Assembly (NCBI GenBank): GCA_913061275.1
Contig: CAJXSR010000015.1
Location: forward strand, 1-64,000
Source of the DNA: an uncultured Paracoccaceae bacterium
GTDB lineage: Bacteria > Pseudomonadota > Alphaproteobacteria > Rhodobacterales > Rhodobacteraceae
DNA length: 64,000 nt
Direction: 5' to 3'
In this document: positions 56,924-64,000 of the stretch, piece by piece
How the letters are laid out: each line of letters opens with the position of its first letter
Numbering within the stretch: position 1 is the stretch's first letter
The notes under the pieces: generated by a model
Told to the model about the DNA's origin: nothing
Database searches by the model: none
The model's input: only the letters and a program-made list of their open reading frames with translations
Translations under genes and position numbers: made by a program

Positions 56924-57892
56924 ATGACACATCACTTTTTCAAAGCATTCGTTATGGGTGCTGTACTAACTATTAGCGCGCCTACATCTGTAATAGCTGC
57001 GGAATGTATCGCACCTGCGAACCCTGGTGGGGGATGGGATTTCACGTGCCGCCAAATTGGTAAAATCATGTATGAAATAGGGGCAGTTGATAAACCTATT
57101 CAAGTAACAAATATGGCAGGCGGTGGTGGCGGTCTTGCTTATGGTCATGTTGTGAATGAACGCGACACGGATGCTGATTTAATTGTAGCAGCATCTTCGG
57201 CTACATCCACAAGACTTGCGCAAAACGCCTATGCGGGGATGACCGCAGATCAGGTACGTTTTGTGGGGGCAATCGGTGCTGATCCAGGCGTTATTGTTGT
57301 GGCGGCCGACAGCCCTTTTAAAACCCTTGGTGATATGGTTGATGCGATCAAAGCAAACCCAGGTTCCGTTGCTTTTGCAGGCGGTTCGGCGGTTGGCGGA
57401 TTTGACCATCTTAAGCCGTTGATGATATTACAGCGCGGCGGTTTTACCGATATTACGAAAGTAAAGTATATCGGTCTTGACGGCGGGGCTGATGCCATCA
57501 CGCAAACAGTTGGCGGTTTTACACAAGTAATGACGGGCGACATGTCAGAGATTGTTGGCTTTTTGAAAGCTGGTGAAATTCGGGTTTTGGCAGTTCTTAC
57601 AGATGAGCGTGTGCCGGGATTTGAAAAAATACCAACCGCAAAAGAGCAAGGGTTTGATGTTGTAGCTGTAAATTGGCGTGGTCTGTATGTACCTAAAGGC
57701 GTTAGCGATGATACATTCAATGAGTGGGCATCAAAGCTGCAACAAGTCGCTGATAGCGATGCTTGGAAAGAAGCGATGGTTGCAAACGGCTTAGCCCCGT
57801 TTACCAAAGTTGGTGGTGATTTCCAGTCATATGTTGATGGGCTGGTTACAGAAATTCGCCAGTTATCAAAAGACATAGGGGTTATTCAATAA
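56924..57892 (+). CDS. tctC: tripartite tricarboxylate transporter, binding protein
   Basis: A 322-residue periplasmic binding protein of the Bug/TctC family with a signal peptide (cleaved after TSVIAA, near residue 26). The mature start ECIAPANPGGGWDFTCRQI is the family's typical PGGGWD segment. Its stop overlaps tctB by one base. The ligand (citrate, other carboxylates) is not predictable. Confidence 0.92.
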   Translation: MTHHFFKAFVMGAVLTISAPTSVIAAECIAPANPGGGWDFTCRQIGKIMYEIGAVDKPIQVTNMAGGGGGLAYGHVVNERDTDADLIVAASSATSTRLAQNAYAGMTADQVRFVGAIGADPGVIVVAADSPFKTLGDMVDAIKANPGSVAFAGGSAVGGFDHLKPLMILQRGGFTDITKVKYIGLDGGADAITQTVGGFTQVMTGDMSEIVGFLKAGEIRVLAVLTDERVPGFEKIPTAKEQGFDVVAVNWRGLYVPKGVSDDTFNEWASKLQQVADSDAWKEAMVANGLAPFTKVGGDFQSYVDGLVTEIRQLSKDIGVIQ

Positions 57893-58332
57893 TGCCCAGT
57901 GATCGGATCTTTGGTCTGGTCGCACTTATGACGGCGCTTGCGTTCATCGCAAGTGCCACACAAATCCAGACAAGCTTTTTATCAGACCCAGTTGGGCCGA
58001 AAATGTTTCCCATTCTGATAGGTGTGGTGGCTGTCATTGGCAGTCTTAGTCTTATTTTACGCCCAGACCCGAATCCAGATTGGCCCGCAATGCGCAGCTT
58101 TATGGCCTTGCTTGTTGCTGTTGTGGTTTTGATTGGGTACGCATTTGCGCTAAAACCTTTTGGCTTTTTGATCCCAACCGCAATAACGGCTGGTATATTA
58201 AGTTACCAAATATCCCCAAAGATAAATGCGGCAATGATGTCGGGTCTTGGCCTGTCAGTTGGATTGTTTGGGCTGTTTAAGTTTGCTTTAGGTCTTGGGC
58301 TGGTAGCATTTCCCAGATTTCTGACAGGGTAG
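57892..58332 (+). CDS. tctB: tripartite tricarboxylate transporter, small membrane subunit
   Basis: A 146-residue TctB protein with four hydrophobic segments (for example FLSDPVGPKMFPILIGVVAVIGSL, read in part). The GPKMFP motif is typical. One-base overlap with tctC; six bases to tctA. Confidence 0.9.
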   Translation: MPSDRIFGLVALMTALAFIASATQIQTSFLSDPVGPKMFPILIGVVAVIGSLSLILRPDPNPDWPAMRSFMALLVAVVVLIGYAFALKPFGFLIPTAITAGILSYQISPKINAAMMSGLGLSVGLFGLFKFALGLGLVAFPRFLTG

Positions 58333-58338
58333 AGGCGT

Positions 58339-59844
58339 ATGGAAATTATTGATAATCTGGCATTAGGATTTAGCATAGCCCTTTCACCCTACACATTAAT
58401 GCTCGCAGTAATCGGGTGCTTTTTAGGGACAATCATCGGGGCCTTACCAGGCTTAGGCCCATCAAACGGTGTGGCGATCTTAATCCCTTTGACTTTCACA
58501 CTAGGGTTGGATGCAACTTCTGCATTGGTATTGATGACTTCGGTTTATTATGGTGCGATGTATGGCGGGCGCATTTCGTCTATTTTGTTGAACATACCAG
58601 GTGATGAACCTGCGTTAATGACCACGTTGGATGGCTATCCTATGGCAAAGGCGGGGCGTGGGGGTGATGCACTTGTATTATCGGGTGTTGCGTCTTTTGT
58701 AGGGGCTTTTTTGGCAACTATCGGATTGATGTTACTGGCACCAATGCTGGCGCGGGTGGCTTATTTGTTTGGCCCTGCTGAGTATTTTGCACTTTATATG
58801 CTGGCGTTTTGTACTTTGGGCGGGATGGCGTCGAATAATCAGGCAAAGGCTGCGATTGCATCTTGTATCGGGCTGGGTATTGCAATGATCGGTGTCGATA
58901 ACAGCTCTGGTTTGCCACGCCTTACAGGGGGCAATCTGCACCTGATGGACGGGGTTGATTTTTTGGTGGCGATTGTCGGGCTATTTGCAATTTCTGAGGT
59001 TTTCTTTTTTATTGAAAGCCATGGAAAAGGATCATCCATTGGTATTAAGCTCGAAAAAGTAACGATACCGTGGAAAGATATTTATGAAACTAAATGGACG
59101 ATGTTACGTGCCAGTGGTATCGGGTTTATTGCAGGTATTTTGCCTGGTGCCGGTGCCTCTTTAGGTAGCTTTTTGGCCTATATGAGCGAAAAGTCTATTG
59201 CGGGTGAAAAAGGCGGTTTTGGAACGGGTGTTCCCAAAGGGGTTGCGGCACCAGAAGCTGGAAATAATGCCGCTGCAGGGGGGGCTTTAGTGCCCATGCT
59301 TACATTAGGTGTTCCAGGGTCAGGTACGACAGCAGTTTTATTGGCCTTACTAATGACCTTGAATATAACCCCGGGCCCGACATTGTTTACCGACAGACCA
59401 GAGGTGGTTTGGGGGCTAATTGCATCATTACTGATCGCCAATGTGGTTTTGTTGTTGATGAACGTGCCGATGGTCAAAATATTTGTGCGTATTTTACAAG
59501 TTCCAGCGTGGATACTGTTGCCAGGTGTGACGATGGTTTCTTTTGTTGGTATTTATTCTTTGTCGGGTAGCTATTTTGACTTGGTTCTAATGGTAGGGTT
59601 TGGGGCATTAGGGTATGTCTTGCGCAAACTAGATATACCAACAGTACCTGTAATTTTGGGCATTTTGTTAGGCGGTCATATGGAAGATGCACTGCGGCGG
59701 GCAATGGTATTATCTGATGGAGATGTTGCATATCTGGTGTCATCACCCATAGCGATTGTATTATGGGTGGCCGCGATCCTTGGGTTTGTTGCACCAATGA
59801 TGTTGCGAAAATTTTTAGAAAAACCACAACGGGTAACGGACTAG
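58339..59844 (+). CDS. tctA: tripartite tricarboxylate transporter, large permease
   Basis: A 501-residue TctA permease with about 12 helices. GTIIGALPGLGPSNGVAILIPL and GILPGAGASLGSFLAYMSEK are the two repeat motifs, SVYYGAMYGGRISSILLNIPGD the intervening signature. Drives uptake with TctB and TctC. Its stop overlaps the convergent deacetylase stop by four bases. Confidence 0.95.
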   Translation: MEIIDNLALGFSIALSPYTLMLAVIGCFLGTIIGALPGLGPSNGVAILIPLTFTLGLDATSALVLMTSVYYGAMYGGRISSILLNIPGDEPALMTTLDGYPMAKAGRGGDALVLSGVASFVGAFLATIGLMLLAPMLARVAYLFGPAEYFALYMLAFCTLGGMASNNQAKAAIASCIGLGIAMIGVDNSSGLPRLTGGNLHLMDGVDFLVAIVGLFAISEVFFFIESHGKGSSIGIKLEKVTIPWKDIYETKWTMLRASGIGFIAGILPGAGASLGSFLAYMSEKSIAGEKGGFGTGVPKGVAAPEAGNNAAAGGALVPMLTLGVPGSGTTAVLLALLMTLNITPGPTLFTDRPEVVWGLIASLLIANVVLLLMNVPMVKIFVRILQVPAWILLPGVTMVSFVGIYSLSGSYFDLVLMVGFGALGYVLRKLDIPTVPVILGILLGGHMEDALRRAMVLSDGDVAYLVSSPIAIVLWVAAILGFVAPMMLRKFLEKPQRVTD

Positions 59845-60590
59845 GGTATTGTGTATATTGTGGTCGGGCCGTTTTGCATAATTGTTAAGAATTGCTGTAT
59901 AAACGACGATATATCTTGGTCGTGAACAAGGTGATGCGTTAGCAATCCGAATGGCTCGGTGTTATCTGCCCGCCCCAATCGGCGATCCTGCATTTGTTTG
60001 ACGATTTCAGAAATAAGTATATCTGGTGCAACCAACCCACGCCCATCATGCCATGCGATCGGATCTAGGTGGGTGTTTATCTGGGTAAGCCCTATGGCTG
60101 CTTGTCTGGATTTACGCGGCGAATAGGTTGATAGGTTTGTATACCCAATCATAGCAAGATGTGCGTTTATATCTGGGTTGATACGGTTCCAAGGTGGTAC
60201 AAACATTGGCTTTAGGCGTGTGCCAAACATATTTTTTAACAGGTCTAGGCCCGCTTTGGCGTCTTCAATACAGGTTTCTATTGGGCGCGTCGCGCCGAAT
60301 TCTGCTTTTTTTATTCCCTGTGGTTCATGGTTTTGATGCGCCCAACCGTGTACTACAGGTATGACATTGGGCATAGCATGAATATGATCTGCAAGGGCAG
60401 GGGTTGCCAGTTTTGGGATTATGGCCAAATGAACAGGAATGTTTGTATCACATGCAATATTATCTAGCATATCAAGGGCAGGGGTTGGGGCAATAGCATC
60501 ATCATCACGCCACCAAATGGGCAAGATCATATCAACGTCACGCCACTGCTGAAATTCATTCTGTAAAGGTTGCCAGTTTATATTAATCAT
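59841..60590 (-). CDS. polysaccharide deacetylase (NodB-like) family protein
   Basis: A 249-residue NodB-type protein. WWRDDDAIAPTPALDML gives the metal Asp pair region, HLAIIPKLATPALADHI and VVHGWAHQNHEP the metal His pair. No signal peptide, so cytosolic, unlike classical chitin deacetylases. ATG 60590 overlaps the preceding glycosyltransferase stop (ATGA). Probably modifies a glycan or lipid-linked sugar with its neighbours. Confidence 0.83.
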   Translation of the reverse strand: MININWQPLQNEFQQWRDVDMILPIWWRDDDAIAPTPALDMLDNIACDTNIPVHLAIIPKLATPALADHIHAMPNVIPVVHGWAHQNHEPQGIKKAEFGATRPIETCIEDAKAGLDLLKNMFGTRLKPMFVPPWNRINPDINAHLAMIGYTNLSTYSPRKSRQAAIGLTQINTHLDPIAWHDGRGLVAPDILISEIVKQMQDRRLGRADNTEPFGLLTHHLVHDQDISSFIQQFLTIMQNGPTTIYTIP

Positions 60591-61726
60591 GTCTGCTTTA
60601 GCCAATTTGTTGCAATGCGAACGGTTTCATTTGCGCCATCAAATTCAAGACCTGCGATTTCAGCACCTTTCACAGACCGTGATGCATGTATGGATTCTAT
60701 CAAGCTTTGTGGGGTTAAAACATTAGCGGTTAAAACCGAAAACCCTGGATGTTTTGCAAGGCTTTTTGCGCGCAGGGTTTGTTCAACTTCACCGCCTTCA
60801 TCAAAGGGTATAAACACTGATGCCGTTCCTGTCTGCATCAGATCTAGGGCGGTATTATATCCACACATACTGACCGAACAGGCCGCATGGTGCAACATTT
60901 GGCGAAAATCGGGGCGTGTGCTTTCTATAGTTAAATTATTGCTTCTAGCGCGTTTTTTCAGCCGCTTTATTTCATTCGCAGAGTTCGACCCACCAACCAA
61001 AATACGCCAGTTTTGACTGGTATCTAGTGATGCGGCCTCAATGGCGCATTCAAATATGGCTTTGCCCACTGACCCGCCGCCTGCACTTACGATAATTTCA
61101 TTTTGTCCCTCTAAATCGGGGTGTGGCCCTGCTATGGTTGGGGCAACATAGCCAGTGTAATGCAGTTTCTTGGCCAACGTTTTTGACACTGGCCAGCTTT
61201 GATCTAATGGTGTGGTTGTGGGGTCGGAATGAACAAACACCCCATCATAATACTGGGCAATAATCTGATCCGCTTTTGTAGCTTTGGACGGCTTCGAGGG
61301 AGGGGCAAGAATATCGCGAATAGAGCTAAATATTGCGCATCTTTTCGTATTCGCTTTGGCTGTAGAAAGTAGGTTAAGGAACTCTGACGATAAGACGCGC
61401 CTGCCGAAGGGATATAATTCAGTTATCAGAAAATCAGGTTGAAGAGTGTTGAAAATGCCCTCTATATTGCGTTGGCGTTTTGTTAAATAAGCCTGATCCG
61501 CTGCCGTATCATGTGCTGTCAATAATGTGGAAAAATTGGTGCCATCAGAGCGCACAGCGGGTAGTTGATGCAAGGTGATGCCATCAGTGTTCAGGTGGGG
61601 TGCAGGCATTCCACCGCTTACCACATCTACAGTATGCCCATGTGCTACAAAAGCACGCGCCAAGTTTAATGCGCGGCTTAGATGGCCCGTTCCCAACAGA
61701 TGCGTGACTAGGATAAGAACCTGCAT
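60587..61726 (-). CDS. MurG/GT28-like glycosyltransferase
   Basis: A 379-residue GT-B enzyme. VTHLLGTGHLSRALNLARAFVAHGH is the N-terminal acceptor side; IIVSAGGGSVGKAIFE and HHAACSVSMCGYNTALDLMQTGTASVFIPF (read in part) the nucleotide-sugar side, as in MurG and related enzymes. Product unknown. Three bases downstream of the histidine phosphatase gene on the minus strand. Confidence 0.82.
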   Translation of the reverse strand: MQVLILVTHLLGTGHLSRALNLARAFVAHGHTVDVVSGGMPAPHLNTDGITLHQLPAVRSDGTNFSTLLTAHDTAADQAYLTKRQRNIEGIFNTLQPDFLITELYPFGRRVLSSEFLNLLSTAKANTKRCAIFSSIRDILAPPSKPSKATKADQIIAQYYDGVFVHSDPTTTPLDQSWPVSKTLAKKLHYTGYVAPTIAGPHPDLEGQNEIIVSAGGGSVGKAIFECAIEAASLDTSQNWRILVGGSNSANEIKRLKKRARSNNLTIESTRPDFRQMLHHAACSVSMCGYNTALDLMQTGTASVFIPFDEGGEVEQTLRAKSLAKHPGFSVLTANVLTPQSLIESIHASRSVKGAEIAGLEFDGANETVRIATNWLKQT

Positions 61727-61729
61727 GAT

Positions 61730-62311
61730 TTATCGCTTTTCCAGTCTGATGGGTTCATCATTTACGATGTTAAGATGGCCGTTATCAATTTCAATTAAGA
61801 ACAAACGATTACGTTTAATACGAAAAGGTGCAGGGCCGTCAAAGTCCCACCCATGTGCTGTTGCTAAAATCATCCGCATAATGCCAATATGGCAGACTGC
61901 GATTGTATCTGTTGTAAGTGCCATAACCCACGGTTTTATTCTGTCACATACATCTTGCGGGCTTTCACCATTTGGTGGGCGGTAATGCCAGCCCCAATGC
62001 TCTATATCCCGAAACCCCGATGATGGATCGGCCTTTAGATCAATACCACGCAAACCTTCCCAATCGCCCCAGTTCATTTCAATCAAGCAATCCACATGTT
62101 GCGGGGTGCGGTCTGCGATGATTTCAGCTGTTTGGCTTGCACGCTTTAACGGGCTTGAGATTAGGTCTGCATCAGCCCATTGGCTTGGTAGTTTATAGTT
62201 TTTCAATTCTGTAATAGCATCAGGATCAAGATCAATATCCGTACGCCCCTGAATGCGGCCTGCACGGTTCCAAGGTGTGTGTCCGTGACGGATAAGGGCA
62301 AGTGTGGTCAT
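61730..62311 (-). CDS. histidine phosphatase family protein
   Basis: A 193-residue phosphoglycerate-mutase-like phosphatase. LALIRHGHTPWNRAGRIQGRTDIDL gives the RHG catalytic His and the GRTD loop; CHIGIMRMIL holds the second His. Between two glycosyltransferase genes, with a four-base overlap upstream, so it may act on a phosphorylated sugar. Confidence 0.88.
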   Translation of the reverse strand: MTTLALIRHGHTPWNRAGRIQGRTDIDLDPDAITELKNYKLPSQWADADLISSPLKRASQTAEIIADRTPQHVDCLIEMNWGDWEGLRGIDLKADPSSGFRDIEHWGWHYRPPNGESPQDVCDRIKPWVMALTTDTIAVCHIGIMRMILATAHGWDFDGPAPFRIKRNRLFLIEIDNGHLNIVNDEPIRLEKR

Positions 62312-63405
62312 GGGCGTGATCCTATGAATGGCGATAAAATTGTTGAAAGGTTTTTAGAGGCTGCCCCAAAAAGATGGTTTTGTTTGATAAATTCAATACC
62401 AGCGCGGCTGTTTTTCTGCCAGAGGTCAGTGTTTGTTAACAAATTATCAACCGCATGGGCCATTTCGGTGGGTATATTAGGCGGGATAAGTATTGTTTCA
62501 GAGTTAATCACATCACAAACACCCGATAAATCCTGTGCTATCACGGGCAGGCCTGCGGCTTGGGCTTCAAGGTAAACCATGCCAAATGCCTCATCTACAC
62601 CCGGCCATAAAAAAACCGATGCGGATTGATACTGTTCTGCCAATTCCGCGCTTGTGCATTGTCCTAAGAAAGTCACTCGGGATTTGAACAGTGCAAACAG
62701 GTTTTCTATTTCAGGCCTTGCTGGCCCGTCACCTGCAATTTTTAAAGTCCAGTCGGTAGTTTTCAAAGTGGCAAGTGTTTTGGCTATCAATTTATATGAT
62801 TGGGTTTTGGCGCCTTTTCGTAACATTCCAACACATAAGATCGTGTTGCTTTTGGGTTTGGTACGTTTGGGGACAGATGAAACGCCTTGTGCCAAAAAGG
62901 GTGGTAGGTGGATGATTTTTTGACCCTTGGGCTTGTAATCCATCAAAGATTGGCGGTCGCGCTGGGTGAAATACAGAATTGCATCGGCTTTGTCACAGGC
63001 AGTTTCTGCAAGTTGCGCATAATACGCCCAAGGTCCGTGAAGCCGTTTTTTTGCCCGCGTTGCTTCTAATAAAATATAGGGAATACCCAACGCTTTTGAC
63101 ACAATCGGGCCTATCAGATCGGGGGATTTGTAGTAATTGTGATACGTAAACCAAAGGCGCCAATTTTGTTTTTGCCCCAAAGTTATCAACTTTTTGGCTT
63201 CAACCTTAGCCTGCGTTATTAATGCTAATTGTGCATCATCGTTACCTTTACCGTCATATGTGCGCAAATCAGACACCAGTTTTGCATCATAACCCTGCTC
63301 AATGGTATTCAGAGCTTCCAACACACCACGGGCAATTTCCCTATCGCCCGAAGGTGTCGGGTGGGTCGGGGGTTTGAGGGGAGCATAAAAAGCGATTGTT
63401 GGCAT
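62308..63405 (-). CDS. glycosyltransferase family 4
   Basis: A 365-residue GT-B (GT4) enzyme. The C-terminal half shows LKIAGDGPARPEIENLF, VTFLGQCTSAELAEQYQSASVFLWPGVDEAFGMVYLEAQAAGLPVIAQ (read in part) with the E-x7-E motif. Acts on an activated sugar; acceptor unknown. Overlaps the phosphatase gene. Confidence 0.9.
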   Translation of the reverse strand: MPTIAFYAPLKPPTHPTPSGDREIARGVLEALNTIEQGYDAKLVSDLRTYDGKGNDDAQLALITQAKVEAKKLITLGQKQNWRLWFTYHNYYKSPDLIGPIVSKALGIPYILLEATRAKKRLHGPWAYYAQLAETACDKADAILYFTQRDRQSLMDYKPKGQKIIHLPPFLAQGVSSVPKRTKPKSNTILCVGMLRKGAKTQSYKLIAKTLATLKTTDWTLKIAGDGPARPEIENLFALFKSRVTFLGQCTSAELAEQYQSASVFLWPGVDEAFGMVYLEAQAAGLPVIAQDLSGVCDVINSETILIPPNIPTEMAHAVDNLLTNTDLWQKNSRAGIEFIKQNHLFGAASKNLSTILSPFIGSRP

Positions 63406-63414
63406 ATGGTTAGT

Positions 63415-64000
63415 TTAGCGATTTGTGCCTAAGCTTTGCAAGCGGGCTGTCAGTTTTGTGATCCCTGCATCCATACCAAAATCTATTGTTAAACGATCAT
63501 ACGCAGCTTCTGCCATTGTGTTGCGCATTTCGGGTTTAGATGCCAGTTCTGTAATTGCTTCGGCAAGTTCATCGGAATTGTCATTTACCAATAAGCCATG
63601 GGTACCTGTTTCAATAAATTCAGGGATTGCAGAAACATTAGTTGAGATAATCGGAAGCTTTTGTGAAGCGGCCTCCATTAACACATTTGGTAGACCGTCA
63701 CGGTCACCATCATCGGCAATACGGCTTGGCAAAATGAATATATCGGCAACACGCAAGGCGTCTATTACAGCGGGTTGGTCACAGGCACCGTGCCAACTTA
63801 TACGGTTGGCAATCCCAAGTTTTTGGGCTTGGGTTAGCAGCGTTTCTTTCAAGCCACCGCCACCTATATGCGACCACTGCCAGTTTAGATCGGCAGGCAA
63901 TTTGGCCAGTGCATTTATCAACCTGTCAAAACCCTTTTTTTCCACCAAACGCCCAACAGATAGAAATTGTATTGGGCCGCTAGGGTTTGTCTTTGGTCGT
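63415..64000 (-). CDS. glycosyltransferase family 4 (3' part)
   Basis: The frame runs past the window edge, so the start is missing. LVEKKGFDRLINALAKLPADLNW, IGGGGLKETLLTQAQKLG and GLPNVLMEAASQKLPIISTNVSAIPEFIE (read in part) are the nucleotide-binding half of a GT4 enzyme. Nine bases upstream of the next glycosyltransferase in the same direction. Confidence 0.92.
   Translation of the reverse strand, partial: RPKTNPSGPIQFLSVGRLVEKKGFDRLINALAKLPADLNWQWSHIGGGGLKETLLTQAQKLGIANRISWHGACDQPAVIDALRVADIFILPSRIADDGDRDGLPNVLMEAASQKLPIISTNVSAIPEFIETGTHGLLVNDNSDELAEAITELASKPEMRNTMAEAAYDRLTIDFGMDAGITKLTARLQSLGTNR

Overview
The window comes from an alphaproteobacterium, most likely a low-GC member of Rhodobacterales (Roseobacter group). 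I infer this from the ATP12-type F1 assembly chaperone, the AapJQMP/Bzt amino-acid transporter, the yidC-MOSC-engB order, the TctCBA transporter and the ribosomal superoperon layout. Genus is not determinable by eye. No tRNA, rRNA, CRISPR array or insertion sequence was found.

Positions 1-29376 hold the translation superoperon on the + strand in canonical order: rpsG (3' part), fusA, tuf, rpsJ, rplC, rplD, rplW | rplB, rpsS, rplV, rpsC, rplP | rpmC, rpsQ, rplN, rplX, rplE, rpsN, rpsH, rplF, rplR, rpsE, rpmD | rplO, secY, adk, rpsM, rpsK, rpoA, rplQ. The bars mark three places where unrelated cargo interrupts it. Each upstream block ends in a good rho-independent terminator, and at least one downstream block (rpmC) has a clear promoter of its own.

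Insert 1 (5800-7800) carries yaeQ, then an AT-rich pair: a frameshifted two-helix membrane protein resembling SLATT effectors and a PF06042-type nucleotidyltransferase. Insert 2 (10630-15300) carries an operon of a small exported protein, a DUF2145 protein and a TetR regulator, whose promoter is bracketed by two matching palindromic operators; it also has a TIGR02466-type putative 2OG-Fe(II) oxygenase, a SnoaL-like protein and a LuxR-HTH/TolB-like/TPR regulator. Insert 3 (19680-23830) carries an HExxH putative metalloprotease flanked by duplicated repeats, a HEPN-like protein, an enolase-superfamily enzyme and an EamA transporter. A GC-rich inverted-repeat element occurs in inserts 1 and 3 beside the AT-rich genes.

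Positions 29440-42490 hold an EamA transporter, rarA, crcB, rluC, an ATP12 gene, the aapJQMP uptake operon (AapQ carries an unusual extra domain), a GFA-type zinc protein, and a minus-strand run argB, sterol-desaturase-like, ferredoxin-like, SixA-like. Positions 42600-44990 hold a short-chain dehydrogenase followed by a cobalt-type nitrile hydratase (alpha, beta, accessory protein). Then come an MFS transporter and the minus-strand group ttcA, yidC, MOSC, engB.

Positions 50530-56400 hold an RpiR regulator divergent from a glutamine-synthetase-like ligase, an aldehyde dehydrogenase and an iron alcohol dehydrogenase. This set looks like gamma-glutamylation-based catabolism of an amino alcohol. 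It is followed by an alpha/beta hydrolase, a stand-alone Lrp-type sensor domain and tctCBA. The last 4 kb is a tightly overlapped minus-strand glycan cluster (two GT4 glycosyltransferases, a histidine phosphatase, a MurG-like glycosyltransferase and a polysaccharide deacetylase).
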